Part shown: piece by piece, positions 30,796-42,129 of the stretch
How the letters are laid out: each line of letters opens with the position of its first letter
How positions within the stretch are numbered: the stretch's first letter is position 1
Source of the DNA: Chondrosia reniformis
Lineage: Eukaryota > Porifera > Demospongiae > Chondrillida > Chondrillidae
Assembly (NCBI GenBank): GCA_947172415.1
Contig: OX359190.1
Span: 248,001 to 312,000 of the forward strand
Direction of reading: 5' to 3'
Length of the DNA stretch: 64,000 nucleotides
The notes under the pieces: model-generated
Told to the model about the DNA's origin: nothing
The model's database searches: none
What the model saw: the letters and a program-made list of their open reading frames with translations, nothing else
Made by a program: the position numbers and the translations under genes

Positions 30796-32976
30796 TCAAA
30801 GTACTACTACTCTTCTATTATTACCATCTGTTATGTAAATGAGTCCATCACTATCAACTGCTACACCATGAGGACCATTCAATCCAATATCAGTCACTTC
30901 ATGGACACACTGTCCATCTTGTGTGAAGATGCTGAGCTTATTAGCACTCCGTGAAGCTACCACTATATGTCCATCACTTGTGACTGCTATACCTTTTGGA
31001 ACCATAACAATGCCATTACCAAACTGCCTAATAAACTGACCATTCTGCTGAAACACTTGAATGCGATCATTATCACCATCTGTGACATACACCAAATCAT
31101 CAGGTGTTATAAGAATGTAATTTGGGTAAAAAAACTCTCCTTCAGCTTCACCCTCGTGACCAAACCTGTACAGGAATGTACCTTCTTCTGTAAACACAGA
31201 AACACAATGACCTCCCCACTCTGCCACAACTATATGTCCCTCCTTGTTAACTGCCACACCAAAGAGATTACTAAGTTGACCTTGACCTTTACCTTTTCCT
31301 CCAAACTGCCTTACAAATTCACCAGCTGCTGTGTAGATACTGATGTAGCCATTACTAATGTCACTAACTATCACATTCCCTGTTCTACTTAGTGCTATTC
31401 CATACAACCAACCACCACTCTTGACTTTGAAGCTTCTTATAACTTGACCTTGTCTGTTTAGGATAGTCACTTGTCCATTGTTATCTGAACAGTATAGCAA
31501 ACCATCCGGACCTACTGCAACACCCAAATACACAGAACCTGATGGATGCTTGAATGCCTGCTTGACTGCAGTAATTACGCTACCACCAACTACCTTCACC
31601 TCTACTGGACTGCCTGCTACATCGTGTCCTCCAACAGTCACACTCAGATGGCACTTCTCTGATGGAACACTTGCAAACTGCACCTCATATGTGCCATCTC
31701 TCATGTCTGCTACTTTACCAAACACAGGAACACCTGCTGTCACAGGACAAAGGACAGCCAACACTTTCTCTCCTCCTCTGCACTCATTTCCTCTCTCGTC
31801 TCGTGTCTTCACCTTAAAGTGAAGAGGTTTCTTGGCAAAGCTTCTACAGGTATTGACGTTATCCTTCACTTCCACTCCTTCCATAGTGCAGTTTGGTGGA
31901 TGGGGACCGTGTTGGATGCTTCCAAGTGATGTGATGTACTTTTCCACTTCTTCTCGATCACAGCTCTTCAGACCAACAGAAGGTTGGATGGAGGCTCTTG
32001 GCATTGAGATACTGCTGCTGAGAGATGACATGCGACTGACAATCTTCTTTGTCACTGATAACTGCTCTTCTGTTGTTCCATTCAAACTCATCTCTTCTGA
32101 CAGGCAATGGAATGCATCAAGCTTCTTCAGACTGACCTTCAATTCTCTCTCGCGTCTCTCAAGTTCTCTTCTTCCCTTGTCTTCTGCTTCCCTCACTTCA
32201 GCAGCAAGACCATCACAGCGGACTGTCACCATGGTAAACAGATGCTCCTTCATTCCACCAATCTCTCCTAACGCATTCTCAGACTGCTGTTGGAGACTAG
32301 CTTTGCTGTCCTGCACTTCTTGGAGAGCAGATCTGATTGCCTTCCTTTGAGTCCTCACGGATGAAAGGCACTGCGTCAGAGTGGTCTTGTTCGACTCTCC
32401 CAGCTTATCGTCAATGTACGACACTTTGTGGGAACGATGCGGTTCGATAGAAGAGCAAATGTGACAAATCATTTCTTCACAAGTGTGACAGTAAAGTTTG
32501 CAATTCTCTTTGTGTTTCGAGCATTTGAACAAATCCTCTTTCTTACCGCCTTGCTCAAACACTCCTTGCAACGGCTTCATTTCGTGTTTCTTTAAGAATT
32601 TACGCGTTTTATGAAGATCAACGCATTCTTGGCAAATGAACACATCGCAAGTCGAGCAGAAACTTACGGCCGATCTCTCTTCTTCGTGTTCCTCCTGACA
32701 GATGACGCCTTCCTTCCGGTACTGGTTGCTCAAAGCCTTCCTCAGAGCGAACGGATGGTCAGAAAGATACTTGAGAGACAATGAGAACACTTCCTCGCAA
32801 ATCTGGCAGGAGACGCTGCGATGGAGAATCTTCTCTCGACATTCTACCTTCTCGCACAAAGCTAACGAGTGGAGACACGGTAGACATTTCAACTCTTCTA
32901 CTTTCTCTCCGCAACCGACACAAGAGAGACTAAGCTCGCTGGACTGAAGGGATGGGACCGCTGGAAGCTCCGCCAT
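30796..32976 (-). CDS. TRIM-NHL protein, copy 2 (726 aa, intact, single exon)
   Basis: Same RING, two B-boxes, coiled coil, filamin and six-NHL layout as the copy at 10,872. All zinc ligands are present (RING C57/C60 segment SCQIC; B-box 2 CSKH...CHTC...CHIC). Blade-entry residues are VYL, WLY, NLF, FYPNY, VPK and NGPH, a different set from every other copy. The filamin segment is four residues shorter (CRSFAKKP for CRMRPWIKKP), an in-frame change. It converges with PEX12 copy 2. FBXO7 copy A, also on the minus strand, lies upstream of its promoter. Confidence 0.93.
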   Translation of the reverse strand: MAELPAVPSLQSSELSLSCVGCGEKVEELKCLPCLHSLALCEKVECREKILHRSVSCQICEEVFSLSLKYLSDHPFALRKALSNQYRKEGVICQEEHEEERSAVSFCSTCDVFICQECVDLHKTRKFLKKHEMKPLQGVFEQGGKKEDLFKCSKHKENCKLYCHTCEEMICHICSSIEPHRSHKVSYIDDKLGESNKTTLTQCLSSVRTQRKAIRSALQEVQDSKASLQQQSENALGEIGGMKEHLFTMVTVRCDGLAAEVREAEDKGRRELERRERELKVSLKKLDAFHCLSEEMSLNGTTEEQLSVTKKIVSRMSSLSSSISMPRASIQPSVGLKSCDREEVEKYITSLGSIQHGPHPPNCTMEGVEVKDNVNTCRSFAKKPLHFKVKTRDERGNECRGGEKVLAVLCPVTAGVPVFGKVADMRDGTYEVQFASVPSEKCHLSVTVGGHDVAGSPVEVKVVGGSVITAVKQAFKHPSGSVYLGVAVGPDGLLYCSDNNGQVTILNRQGQVIRSFKVKSGGWLYGIALSRTGNVIVSDISNGYISIYTAAGEFVRQFGGKGKGQGQLSNLFGVAVNKEGHIVVAEWGGHCVSVFTEEGTFLYRFGHEGEAEGEFFYPNYILITPDDLVYVTDGDNDRIQVFQQNGQFIRQFGNGIVMVPKGIAVTSDGHIVVASRSANKLSIFTQDGQCVHEVTDIGLNGPHGVAVDSDGLIYITDGNNRRVVVL

Positions 32977-33378
32977 TTGCAGACCTCGCCTAGTTGCTGT
33001 ATTCGGTAAATGTTTATTCTATCTGTCTGTTGTTTGTCTAATTTTAGTAATCAGTTCAGTTGTTACTATTTTGGTACTTTATGGTTTATGTAGCAATCTA
33101 TAGATCGATTTTAGTTAAGTTTTATTGTTTATGTACATCGATTTTTAATATTATTTTGAATTATGTGTTGTGTTAGTATACTACTAATTTTAATATTAAT
33201 AATATTAATAATATACTACTAATTTTAACCATGTGTGCTTAAAACTATTTATATTGTCCAACCTGTGAGTTGTGAAACTTTATAGATCATTGATTTTAGT
33301 TAAGCTATAGCAATGGACACTTCAGTCGCTTTCATGTGTAACATTTCTATAAAGCTCATTCAATAGCAGAACTGCCTT
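32977..33378. promoter_or_regulatory. 5' flank of TRIM copy 2 and end of FBXO7 copy A
   Basis: The conserved promoter-side block (TCGCCTAGTTGCTGTATTCG) is followed by TATAGATCGATTTTAGTTAAG and AT-rich sequence with a TTAATAATATTAATAATA run. No exon is seen. A tandem head-to-tail TRIM/FBXO7 spacing of about 400 bp. Confidence 0.45.
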
Positions 33379-35120
33379 TTACTCTGTAAATCTGGTAGCT
33401 ATAGAACTTTTTAAAGTTTGATTCAAGTGTAAACGTAAAGTGAAGAGTGACGCATATAAAGTAGATCTTTGAATATAACGGATGTCACTCTCATCAATAA
33501 AGTGATCTAAAAAGTAACGGAATGGATCCGAGTATATTCCTCCAACAGCTGGTGGGCGTGTCCCAGGAAAAAGATCTCCACCTACATACACATACACAAC
33601 AAGTACTTTAACAAATATTTATTTACAAAATTATATTATTACCAGGAGGGGGGAGTATGGTGGGGTGGTGCAACAGGTGGCAGTGTCACACTGTTACTGT
33701 ACAATTCCATATTTCTGTACAAAATCTCTTTATTCTTCAACATTTCAATCTTTTGTAAATGTAGCTTTACGTATTTAGACTTCCAATTTACAGTCTTCAA
33801 TTCCAATTGGGACTTTAACACTATCACATTGAAAATTATGTGTGAGGGTAAAATCCTTAATTAGAAACCAATTTGACTTACATTGAGATCCAAAGTCTCT
33901 CATTAACAAGTTTTTCCAAAAGAAGTCCTCTTTGCACAGATAATTGAATTCTCTGATTACCATTTCCATGGCAACCAAACTCCGACAATCTAAATGCTTC
34001 AACACTTTAACTACACAATTGTAAAAATCTGGTTGGAACAATGATTACTGTATAACAATGTCAGTACCTTTAGTTCAACGGGAACACTATTTACATCATA
34101 CTACATACAATCCTATTATTCAATATCCGTAATGGAACTGTACACTTTATTCTAATAATAATAATGCATTAATTACAGTCTGTAGAATACCTTTATTAAA
34201 GGCTACACTCTCTTCACTAAACTGATTTGGCTTCACTTGACAGCTAAACACTTGTCCTTTCACTTTAACTACAGAGACACAAGTACAAGCTGTTTCAGCA
34301 AGTCTCTCTCTTAACTTACCATGGAGGATACAGGTACTGCCCATCGTAGTACAGACTATCTTGCACCTCTGCTGAGACACGCCCTCTTCTGCCACGCCCA
34401 CTTTATCCTGTCTCTCCATCACACCTTTGTAAATGTATTCCATCTGATACAGACCATTTGAGGGGAAATCCCTTGGTAATACCCTTCCTTCATTGCTATC
34501 TGCTTCAAAACCTCTGTAAATGAGTTCCGCATGTAGAAAATAAAAATGGTCTCCACAGTGTTACGCGGAGGGTTGGACCTGTATGCTGATTGAAGGATCT
34601 CCCCCTTTCGTGACAGACATGGCACTGCTCTAGAGCTGCTCTCAGAGAGGCCATCTTCACATGCACCACTCAGATATGGACCAGGTGGGAGTGGTTCAGT
34701 GACACTTCCTCTTTGGGGGTGTGTCCTAGTGGGCGTGTCCTATCCCTGGTAGGTGTGGCAATACTCTGGGGACATGAAGCTATTCCAACCATTTCATCTT
34801 GTATAGCAACCTCTTCACTTTCTCCTGTCCAGTCCTCCAGCACCCAAATCACGTCCCCGTGCACCAGTCCGAGAGAGACTAGGGACTTTCCCTCGCCACT
34901 CAGTACATCTCTTCCGTTGAATGATAATTCGAGTTTGGAACTACCAGATAAGAAATTCAAAGTGATGGGCTATTAAAAGGTAATATAAGCGCCTAGCTTA
35001 CTCTACCTTACTTACCAGTTCCTGGAAAATGTTTCTTTTCAGTTCTCTTAGAGTCACCTTGTGATCCACTTGTAAGGAAATGGTTCGTTTGACTTGTTTA
35101 CTTTTGATCCGAATCTTCAT
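33379..35120 (-). pseudogene. FBXO7: FBXO7 copy A: F-box protein, multiply frameshifted
   Basis: FBXO7 is a substrate adaptor of SCF ubiquitin ligases and a proteasome and mitophagy regulator. Exon 1 (35016-35120) MKIRIKSK and exon 2 (from 34969) LELSFNGRDVL...LVHGDVIWVLED form the ubiquitin-like domain. CKIVCTTMGSTCILHGKLRERL marks the FP domain, KHLDCRSLVAMEMVIREFN the F-box, and LFPGTRPPAVGGIYSDPFRY the proline-rich C-terminus. Breaks are a missing base near 34,740 (relative to copy C), a one-base loss near 34,540 and another at the F-box exon start (TTAAAGTG for TTGAAAGTG), so it cannot make full-length protein as read. It shares a divergent promoter region with PEX12 copy 3. Confidence 0.85.
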
Positions 35121-35320
35121 GGCTGCAGAAAAGTAAGGGAAAATCCCGAAATAAAATGGCTGACGATACGCCTCTCATGATCAACAGTCGCTTGCTCTCT
35201 CTCTCCCCCTCCCAACCTTCTTAGAGCTACTATGAAAGGATGGAAAGGCGCTAAGAATGGCAGTTCAGTCACTAAAGTAATGTGTTCCGCTTTGGATGCG
35301 ATCTACTTTTCCAGTACCGA
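35121..35320. promoter_or_regulatory. FBXO7/PEX12 head-to-head promoter region (copy A)
   Basis: The FBXO7 start (35120, minus) and the first coding PEX12 sequence face each other. The gap has AAAATGGCTGACGATACGCC, a YY1-like motif, and a CTCTCTCTCTCCCCCTCCC pyrimidine tract. The same arrangement is kept at 41,930 and 60,730. For PEX12, an upstream ATG at 35,232 can join YRMEYSEI through a 38-base GT-AG intron; I cannot tell which start is used. Confidence 0.5.
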
Positions 35321-36690
35321 ATGGAGTACAGTGAGATCGTTCAAGCAGCAGTTGATGGAATCTTCATTTTGACTCAAGGTATGTACGCTACTTGCGAGTC
35401 GTGCAATGTAGGAATGTCGCAGTGTTGAAACTGAACAAGGTCTGGCTGAGCGACGGCAAAATAGTACACGAATATTTTAATATTTTAATATCTTAATATT
35501 TAGTCTATCTTAATATTTTTTTATATATTTTTCTACAGTTTTTGTGTTATTAGGAGAATCGTTTGTAGAGTACTTTTACAGTTTAGAAAGATTGAAGCCA
35601 CTCCCCCAACCACGCCTACCTCTGAGGAACCGCCTGTTCTCTCTACTCTTTGTGGTTGGTCATTAAACACTTTCAACTTGTGCAGTTCAAATGTAGTGAC
35701 ATTGTCCATCTCAGTAGGTAGGACTTCCTTATGTCAAGATGAAAATGGAGGACATTTATCATCAGTCTTGTGAGCAGCAGGACAGTGGAGAGACTGTACC
35801 ACATCAGTGGAAGTAGTTTGTGAAGATGTACCCTATCCTTCATTTCATAGAGGAGGTCAGTTTAAGTTGTTACCATGGCAACCTAGTCCTCGCCCTACTC
35901 TCTCTTCTGTGTAGGTTGTAAAATTGTTGTTTAATTTCTCTTATTTGATTGAGAAAAGTAATATTATTCCCTTGAGCAGTGGATGAGTGGAGTGTGTCTG
36001 CTGAATTAGGGAGAGGGTAGGAGGAAGTGTCAGGTGAGCTGGGACTAGTAGTTATTGAGTGTCATCTAAAGGGACACTCGCCAGCTGAGACACCACTTGT
36101 ATATTCTTGTATATTCTTGTATATTGAAGGTGAAATAAAAGTTATAATTGAGTGAGGTCATGTATAAATTACTATATATAGAATATTTCCCATCACTTTC
36201 TGGAGTGTGTTTAGCTGTACTTTTGAGAATGCTGAAATAACAGACTAGAAACTCCAACTGCTCTTTCTAGTTACTAGTAGAGCTCTCTACTTTAGGTGTC
36301 TCTCTGTGGTCATGTTGGGAGCAGCCTACGTGCTGAGGTTCCTTGACTGGTGGATGGCAGAGGAGGGACACACCACATGACAGGCTGTGACTGCCTTACC
36401 AAACCCTCCCCACCCAGGGACACACAGGTAGGATTGTCTTAATGGCTGCTAGGAAACCATCTAAAACTACTGATTCTTGTGTTTACAGGTCCAGAGTCTC
36501 TCTCCTGCAAATGCATGTCCTGTTGCCATAGCAACCCCACCACCCTCATTACCTCAGGATATGTCTATTGCTACTCGTATATCATTTCTCACGTTAGATT
36601 ATACACTTCCAACACAGACTCACTACCTCACTACCTCAGGATATGTCTATTGCTACTCATGTATCATTCCTCAAGTTTGACAGCACCAAT
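35321..36690 (+). pseudogene. PEX12: PEX12 copy 3: nearly full length, broken
   Basis: Exon 1 has MEYSEIVQAAVDGIFILTQ, exon 2 ESFVEYFYSLERLKPLPQP, exon 3 MKMEDIYHQSCEQQDSGETV, and exon 5 LRFLDWWMAEEG. It carries a TAG in exon 3 (CAGTGGAAGTAG at about 35,815, where other copies read TGG). It also has TGA for CGA after HTT in exon 5 (about 36,380), a 10-base loss that removes CHSC of the RING in the last exon, and a partial internal duplication of ACCTCAGGATATGTCTATTG. Membrane and RING parts cannot be made intact. Confidence 0.85.
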
Positions 36691-37054
36691 CTTGTTCTCT
36701 GACACGACTGGCAATGTGTTAGATTCCAATGCTATACATATGTATAAATATCTACAGGTATATTGAAATGTGACAATAAATATTTCTATGAAACTTAAAC
36801 TCATGAATGTTATTTCATTCTTCATTTAAAAATTAATAAAAAAACTAAAATTTGTCCATTTTCAATTGAACAAAGTGACATTGGCTCTTAGAGGTAGGTT
36901 ACCAAATAAGGAAAACACTTGAATAAAATTTGTAAATAAACATCATCAATTGAACTTTAAATTGAAACTGAATAATCATTGTACAATTAATCATTTAATA
37001 ATAAAATAAAATGTTCATAAAATGTTAGGTAACAAACATGTTCTCTAAAAGTTC
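36691..37054. other. convergent 3' intergenic segment before TRIM copy 3
   Basis: AT-rich, with the recurring ACCAAATAAGGAAAACACTTG block. No gene is seen. Confidence 0.45.
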
Positions 37055-39241
37055 TCAAAGTACTACTACTCTACTGTTATTACTATCTGCTATGTAAATG
37101 AGTCCATCACTATCAACTGCTACACCACAAGGATCATTCAATCCAATATCAGTCACTTCATGGACATGCTGTCCATCTTGTGTGAAGATGCTGAGCTTAT
37201 TAGGATCATATGAAGCGACCACTATATGTCCATCACTTGTGACTGCTATACCTTCTGGACCCTTCACAATGCCATTACCAAACTGCCTAATAAACTGACC
37301 ATTCTGCTGAAACACTTGAATGCGATGATTATTACCATCTGTGACATAAACCAAATCATCAGGTGTTATGAGAATGTAACGAGGGTAATTAAACTCTCCT
37401 TCACCTTTACCCTTGTGACCAATTCTGTATAGGAATGTACCTTCTTCTATAAACACAGAAACACAATTACCTCCCAAGTCTGCCACAAATATATGTCCCT
37501 CCTTGTTAACTGTCAAACCATATGGAATACTAATTTGACCTTGATCTTTACCTTTTCCTCTAAACTGCCTTACAAATTCACCAGCTGCTGTGTAGATACT
37601 GATGTAGCCATTACTCCAGTTACTAACTATCACATTCCCTGTTCTACTTAGTGCTATTCCATGCAACAAACCACCATTCTTGACTTTGAAGCTTCTTATA
37701 ACTTGACCTTGTCTGTTTAGGATAGTCACTTGTCCATTGTTATCTGAACAGTATAGCAAACCATCCGGACCTACTGCAACACCCAAATACCGAGAACCTG
37801 ATGGATGCTTGAACTCCTGCTTGACTGCAGTAATTACGCTACCACCAACTACCTTCATCTCTACTGGACTGCCTGCTACATCATGTCTTCCAACAGTCAC
37901 ACTCAGATGGCACTTGTCTGATGGAACACTTGCAAACTGCACCTCATATGTGCCATCTCTCATGTCTGTTACTTTACCAAACACAGGAACACCTGCTGTC
38001 ACAGGACGAAGGACAGCCAACACTTTCTCTCCTCCTCTGCACTCATTGCCTCTCTCGTCTCTTGTCTTCACCTTCAAGTGAAGAGGTTTCTTTATCCAAG
38101 GTCTCATTCTGCAGGTAATGACATTATCCTTCACTTCCACTCCTTCCATAGTGCAGTTTGGTGGATGGGGACCGTGATGGATGCTTCCGAGTGATGAGAT
38201 GTACTTTTCCACTTCTTCTCGATCACAGCTCTTCAGACCAACAGAAGGTTGGATGGAGGCTCTTGGCATTGAGATACTGCTGCTGAGAGATGACATGCGA
38301 CTGACAATCTTCTTTGTCACTGACAATTGCTCTTCTGTTGTTCCATTCAAACTCATATCTTCTGACAGGCAATGGAATGCATCAAGCTTCTTCAGACTGA
38401 CCTTCAATTCTCTCTCGCGCCTCTCAAGTTTTCTTCTTCCCTTGTCTTCTGCTTCCCTCACTTCAGCAGCAAGACCATCACAGCGGGCTGTCACCATGGC
38501 AAACAGATGCTCCTTCATTCCAGCAATCTCTCCTAACGCATTCTCAGATTGCTGTTGGAGACTAGCTTTGCTGTCCTGCACTTCTTGGAGAGCAGATCTG
38601 ATTGCCTTCCTTTGAGTCCTCACGGATGAAAGGCACTGCGTCAGAGTGGTCTTGTTGGACTCTCCCAGCTCATCGTCAATGTACGACACTTTGTGGGAAC
38701 GATGCGGTTCGATAGAAGAGCAAATGTGACAAATCAATTCTTCACAAGTGTGACAGTAAAGTTTGCAATTCTCTTTGTGTTTCGAGCATTTGAACAAATT
38801 CTCTTTCTTACCGCCTTGCTCAAACACTTTTTGCAACGGCTTCATTTCGTGTTTCTTGAAGAATTTACTTATTTTATGAAGATCGACGCATTCCTGACAA
38901 ATGAACGCATCGCAAGTCGAGCAGAAACTTACGGCCGATCTCTCTTCTTCGTGTTCCTCCTGACAGATGGCGCCTTCCTTCCGGTACTGGTTGCTCAAAG
39001 CCTTCCTCAGAGCGAACGGATGATCAGAAAGATCCTTGAGAGACAAGGAGAACACTTCCTCGCAAATCTGGCAGGAGACGCTGCGATGGAGAATCTTCTC
39101 ACGACATTCTACCTTCTCGCACAAAGCTAACGAGTGGAGACACGGTAGACATTTCAACTCTTCTACTTTCTCTCCGCAACCGACACAAGAGAGACTAAGC
39201 TCGCTGGACTGAAGGGCTGGGACCGCTGGAAGCTCCGCCAT
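37055..39241 (-). CDS. TRIM-NHL protein, copy 3 (728 aa, intact, single exon)
   Basis: Full RING, B-box 1, B-box 2, coiled coil, filamin and six NHL blades; zinc ligands are conserved. Blade-entry residues are RYL, LLH, IPY, NYPRY, GPE and NDPC. The blade-2 loop is SNWSNGY and the blade-5 loop SYDPNK. It carries copy-specific changes in the B-box 1 tail (DLHKISKFFKK) and VADLGGNC in blade 3. Its 5' flank is split by a 594-bp MITE at 39,403, which may separate distal control sequences from the start. The nearest upstream gene is FBXO7 copy B. Confidence 0.93.
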   Translation of the reverse strand: MAELPAVPALQSSELSLSCVGCGEKVEELKCLPCLHSLALCEKVECREKILHRSVSCQICEEVFSLSLKDLSDHPFALRKALSNQYRKEGAICQEEHEEERSAVSFCSTCDAFICQECVDLHKISKFFKKHEMKPLQKVFEQGGKKENLFKCSKHKENCKLYCHTCEELICHICSSIEPHRSHKVSYIDDELGESNKTTLTQCLSSVRTQRKAIRSALQEVQDSKASLQQQSENALGEIAGMKEHLFAMVTARCDGLAAEVREAEDKGRRKLERRERELKVSLKKLDAFHCLSEDMSLNGTTEEQLSVTKKIVSRMSSLSSSISMPRASIQPSVGLKSCDREEVEKYISSLGSIHHGPHPPNCTMEGVEVKDNVITCRMRPWIKKPLHLKVKTRDERGNECRGGEKVLAVLRPVTAGVPVFGKVTDMRDGTYEVQFASVPSDKCHLSVTVGRHDVAGSPVEMKVVGGSVITAVKQEFKHPSGSRYLGVAVGPDGLLYCSDNNGQVTILNRQGQVIRSFKVKNGGLLHGIALSRTGNVIVSNWSNGYISIYTAAGEFVRQFRGKGKDQGQISIPYGLTVNKEGHIFVADLGGNCVSVFIEEGTFLYRIGHKGKGEGEFNYPRYILITPDDLVYVTDGNNHRIQVFQQNGQFIRQFGNGIVKGPEGIAVTSDGHIVVASYDPNKLSIFTQDGQHVHEVTDIGLNDPCGVAVDSDGLIYIADSNNSRVVVL

Positions 39242-39402
39242 TTGCAGACCTCGCCTAGTTGCTGTATTCGGTAAATGTTTATTCTATCTGTCTGTTGTTT
39301 GTCTAATTTTAGTAATCAGTTCAGTTGTTACTATTTTGGTACTTTATTGTTAATGTACATCGATTTTTAATATTATTTTGAATTATGTGTTGTGTTAATA
39401 TA
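39242..39402 (-). promoter_or_regulatory. conserved 5' flank of TRIM copy 3
   Basis: The same TCGCCTAGTTGCTGTATTCG block as the other copies. Homology stops at the TA where the MITE begins. Confidence 0.45.
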
Positions 39403-39996
39403 GGGTAAAGCGGGGTAAAACGGAACGCGGGGTAAAACGGTACACTTGCATTCAACCAACTCTTACGAAGCAAGGAATAAATCGAACAACTTCATATCGC
39501 AGGACACTTAGGTATAACTTTCAGCGAATACATGCATGCAAAACTCTTGGGTTAACTGCGCACCATCACAAAAATACAGCGCAATAATCATTACTGAATA
39601 ACTTGTAGCACATGCTAAAATTTCGCCGCAACCAACACGAGACATTTCATTATATCTTGGAAGCCATGCCAGGAACCAAAGATCATTAGGTTATGCGAAG
39701 ACTGTTTGATCTGTGAAGACCCTTAATTCATGCTGAGATGTACTCTAAATCCAACTGTTCCCTTGTGTTCCGTTTTACCCCAACCCCCATTTTGACCGGA
39801 AATAACATCGTGTATACGAGATGAAGCCTGGTACTCGTAGCAGCGAACGGACAAGATTGATTTTACTGTAAGTAGATAGAGTAATAATACCTCTAGTATT
39901 GTACAGAAATTCAAACCCCTGGGTATCATGACTTGTTTGCGGTGCGGTGTCAAAATTGCAATCGTGAATTGTGTTCCGTTTTTCCCCGCTTTACCC
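39403..39996. mobile_element. 594-bp MITE with TA target duplication
   Basis: The terminal inverted repeats begin GGGTAAAGCGGGGTAAAACG and end TTTTTCCCCGCTTTACCC. TA flanks both ends, and the empty site is preserved at about 33,178 (TTAGTATACTACTAATTTT). GGGGTAAAACGG also recurs subterminally. It has no transposase frame. The TA duplication fits Tc1/mariner-type or a related DNA transposon; the superfamily is not certain. Confidence 0.85.
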
Positions 39997-40158
39997 TACT
40001 ACTAATTTTAACCATGTGTGCTTAAAACTATTTAAATTGTCCAACCTGTGAGTTGTGAAACTTTATAGATTGATTTTAGTTAAGCTATAGCAATGGACAC
40101 TTCAGTCGCTTTCATGTGTAACATTTCTATAAAGCTCATTCAATAGCAGAACTGCCTT
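39997..40158. other. remaining TRIM/FBXO7 spacer
   Basis: Colinear with 33,200-33,378 of the sister unit. No gene is seen. Confidence 0.4.
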
Positions 40159-41929
40159 TTACTCTGTAAATCTGGTAGCTATAGAACTTTTTAAAGTTTG
40201 ATTCAAGTGTAAATGTAAAGTGAAGAGTAACGCATATAAAGTATATCTTTGAATATAACGGATGTCACTCTCATCAATAAAGTGATCTAAAAAGTAACGG
40301 AATGGATCCGAGTATATTCCTCCAACAGCTGGTGGGCGTGTCCCAGGAAAAAGATCTCCACCTACATACACATACACAACAAGTACTTCAACAAATATTT
40401 ATTTATTATTGACAAAATTATATTATTACCAGGGAGGGGGAGTATGGAATCTTTACCTATAATCCCAGGGAGTGGGGTGGTGCAACAGGTGGCAGTGTCA
40501 CACTGTTACTGTACAATTCTATATTTCCGTACAAAATCTCTTTATTCTTCAACATTTTAATCTTTTGTAAATGTAGCTTTACGTATTCAGACTTCCAATT
40601 TACAGTCTTCAATTCCAATTGGGACTTTAACACTACATCTATCACATTGAAAATTATGTGTGAGGGTAAAATCCTTAATTAGAAACCAATTTGACTTACA
40701 TTGAGATCCAAAGTCTCTCATTAACAAGTTTTTCCAAAAGAAGTCCTCTTTGCTCAGTTGATTGAATTCTCTGATTACCATTTCCATGGCAACCAAACTC
40801 CGACAATCTAAATGCTTCAACACTTTCAACTACAAAATTGTAAAAATCTGGTTGGAACAATGATTACTGTATAACAATGTCAGTACCTTTAGTTCAACGG
40901 GAACACTATTTACATCATACTACGTACAATCCTATTATTCAATATCCGTAATGGAACTGTACACTTTATTCTAATAATAATAAAGCATTAATTACAGTCT
41001 GTAGAATACCTTTATTAAAGGCTACACTTTCTTCACTAAACTAATACTTGACAGCTAAACACTTGTCCTTTCACTTTAACTACAGAGACACAAGTACAAG
41101 CTGTTTCAGCAAGTCTCTCTCTTAACTTACATGGAGGATACAGGTACTGCCTATCGTAGTACAGACTATCTTGCACCTCTGCTGAGACACGCCCTCTTCT
41201 GCAATGCCCACTTTATCCTGTCTCTCCATCACACTTTTGTAAATGTATTCCATCTGATATAGACCATTTGAGGGGAAATCCCTTGGTAATACCCTTCCTT
41301 CATTGCTATCTGCTTCAAAACCTCTGTAACTGAGTTCCGCATGAAGGAAAATAAAAATGGCCTCCACAGTGTTAGGTGGAGGGTTGGACCTGTATGCTGA
41401 TTAAAGGATCTCCCCTTTGTGACAGACATAGCACTGCTAGAGAACTGCTCTCGGAGATGCCATCTTCACATGCACCACTCAGATATGGACCAGGTGGGAG
41501 TGGTTCAGTGACACTTCCTCTTTGGGGGTGTGTCCTAGTGGGCGTGTCCTATCTCTGGTAGGTGTGGCAATACTCTGGGGACATGAAGCTATTCCAACCA
41601 TTTCATCTTGTCCAGCAACCTCTTCACTTTCTGCTGTCCAGTCCTCCAGCACCCAAATCACGTCCCCGTGCACCAGTCCGAGAGAGACTAGGGACTTTCC
41701 CTCGCCACTCAGTACATCTCTTCCGTTGAATGATAATTCGAGTTTGGAACTACCAGATAAGAAATTCAAAGTGATGGGCTATTAAAAGGTAATATAAGCG
41801 CCTAGCTTACTCTACCTTACTTACCAGTTCCTGGAAAATGTTTCTTTTCAGTTCTCTTAGAGTCACCTTGTGATCCACTTGTAAGGAAATGGTTCGTTTG
41901 ACTCGTTTACTTTTGATCCGAATCCTCAT
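40159..41929 (-). pseudogene. FBXO7: FBXO7 copy B: F-box protein, frameshifted
   Basis: Sister of copy A with the start MRIRIKSK (41929). The ubiquitin-like domain LELSFNGRDVL is intact. The F-box exon LKVLKHLDCRSLVAMEMVIR is in phase here, unlike copy A. The one-base loss near 41,550 is shared with copy A. Further lesions lie near 41,410 (CTCCCCTTTGTG) and in the FP domain, where CTTACATGG for CTTACCATGG shifts ILHGKLRERL. A deletion removes part of the VKPNQF segment (about 41,040). The C-terminal exon LFPGTRPPAVGGIYSDP is open. Confidence 0.83.
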
Positions 41930-42129
41930 GGCTGCAGAAAAATAAGGGAAAATCCCGAAATAAAATGGCTGACGGTACGCCTCTCATGATCAACAGTCGC
42001 TTGCTCTCTCTCTCCCCCTCCCAACCTTCTTAGAGCTACTATGAAAGGATGGAAAGGCGCTAAGAATGGCAGTTCAGTCACTAAAGTAATGTGTTCCGCT
42101 TTGGCTGCGATCTACTTTTCCAGTACAGA
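41930..42129. promoter_or_regulatory. FBXO7/PEX12 head-to-head promoter region (copy B)
   Basis: Colinear with 35,121-35,320, with the same ATGGCTGACG and CTCTCTCTCTCCCC elements. Confidence 0.45.

Noticed and set aside
36066-36257. 63-codon minus-strand frame in PEX12 intron 4, repeated at 42907 and 61714
   Set aside because: It is intronic sequence of PEX12 in antisense and shows no domain; it recurs only because the intron was duplicated.
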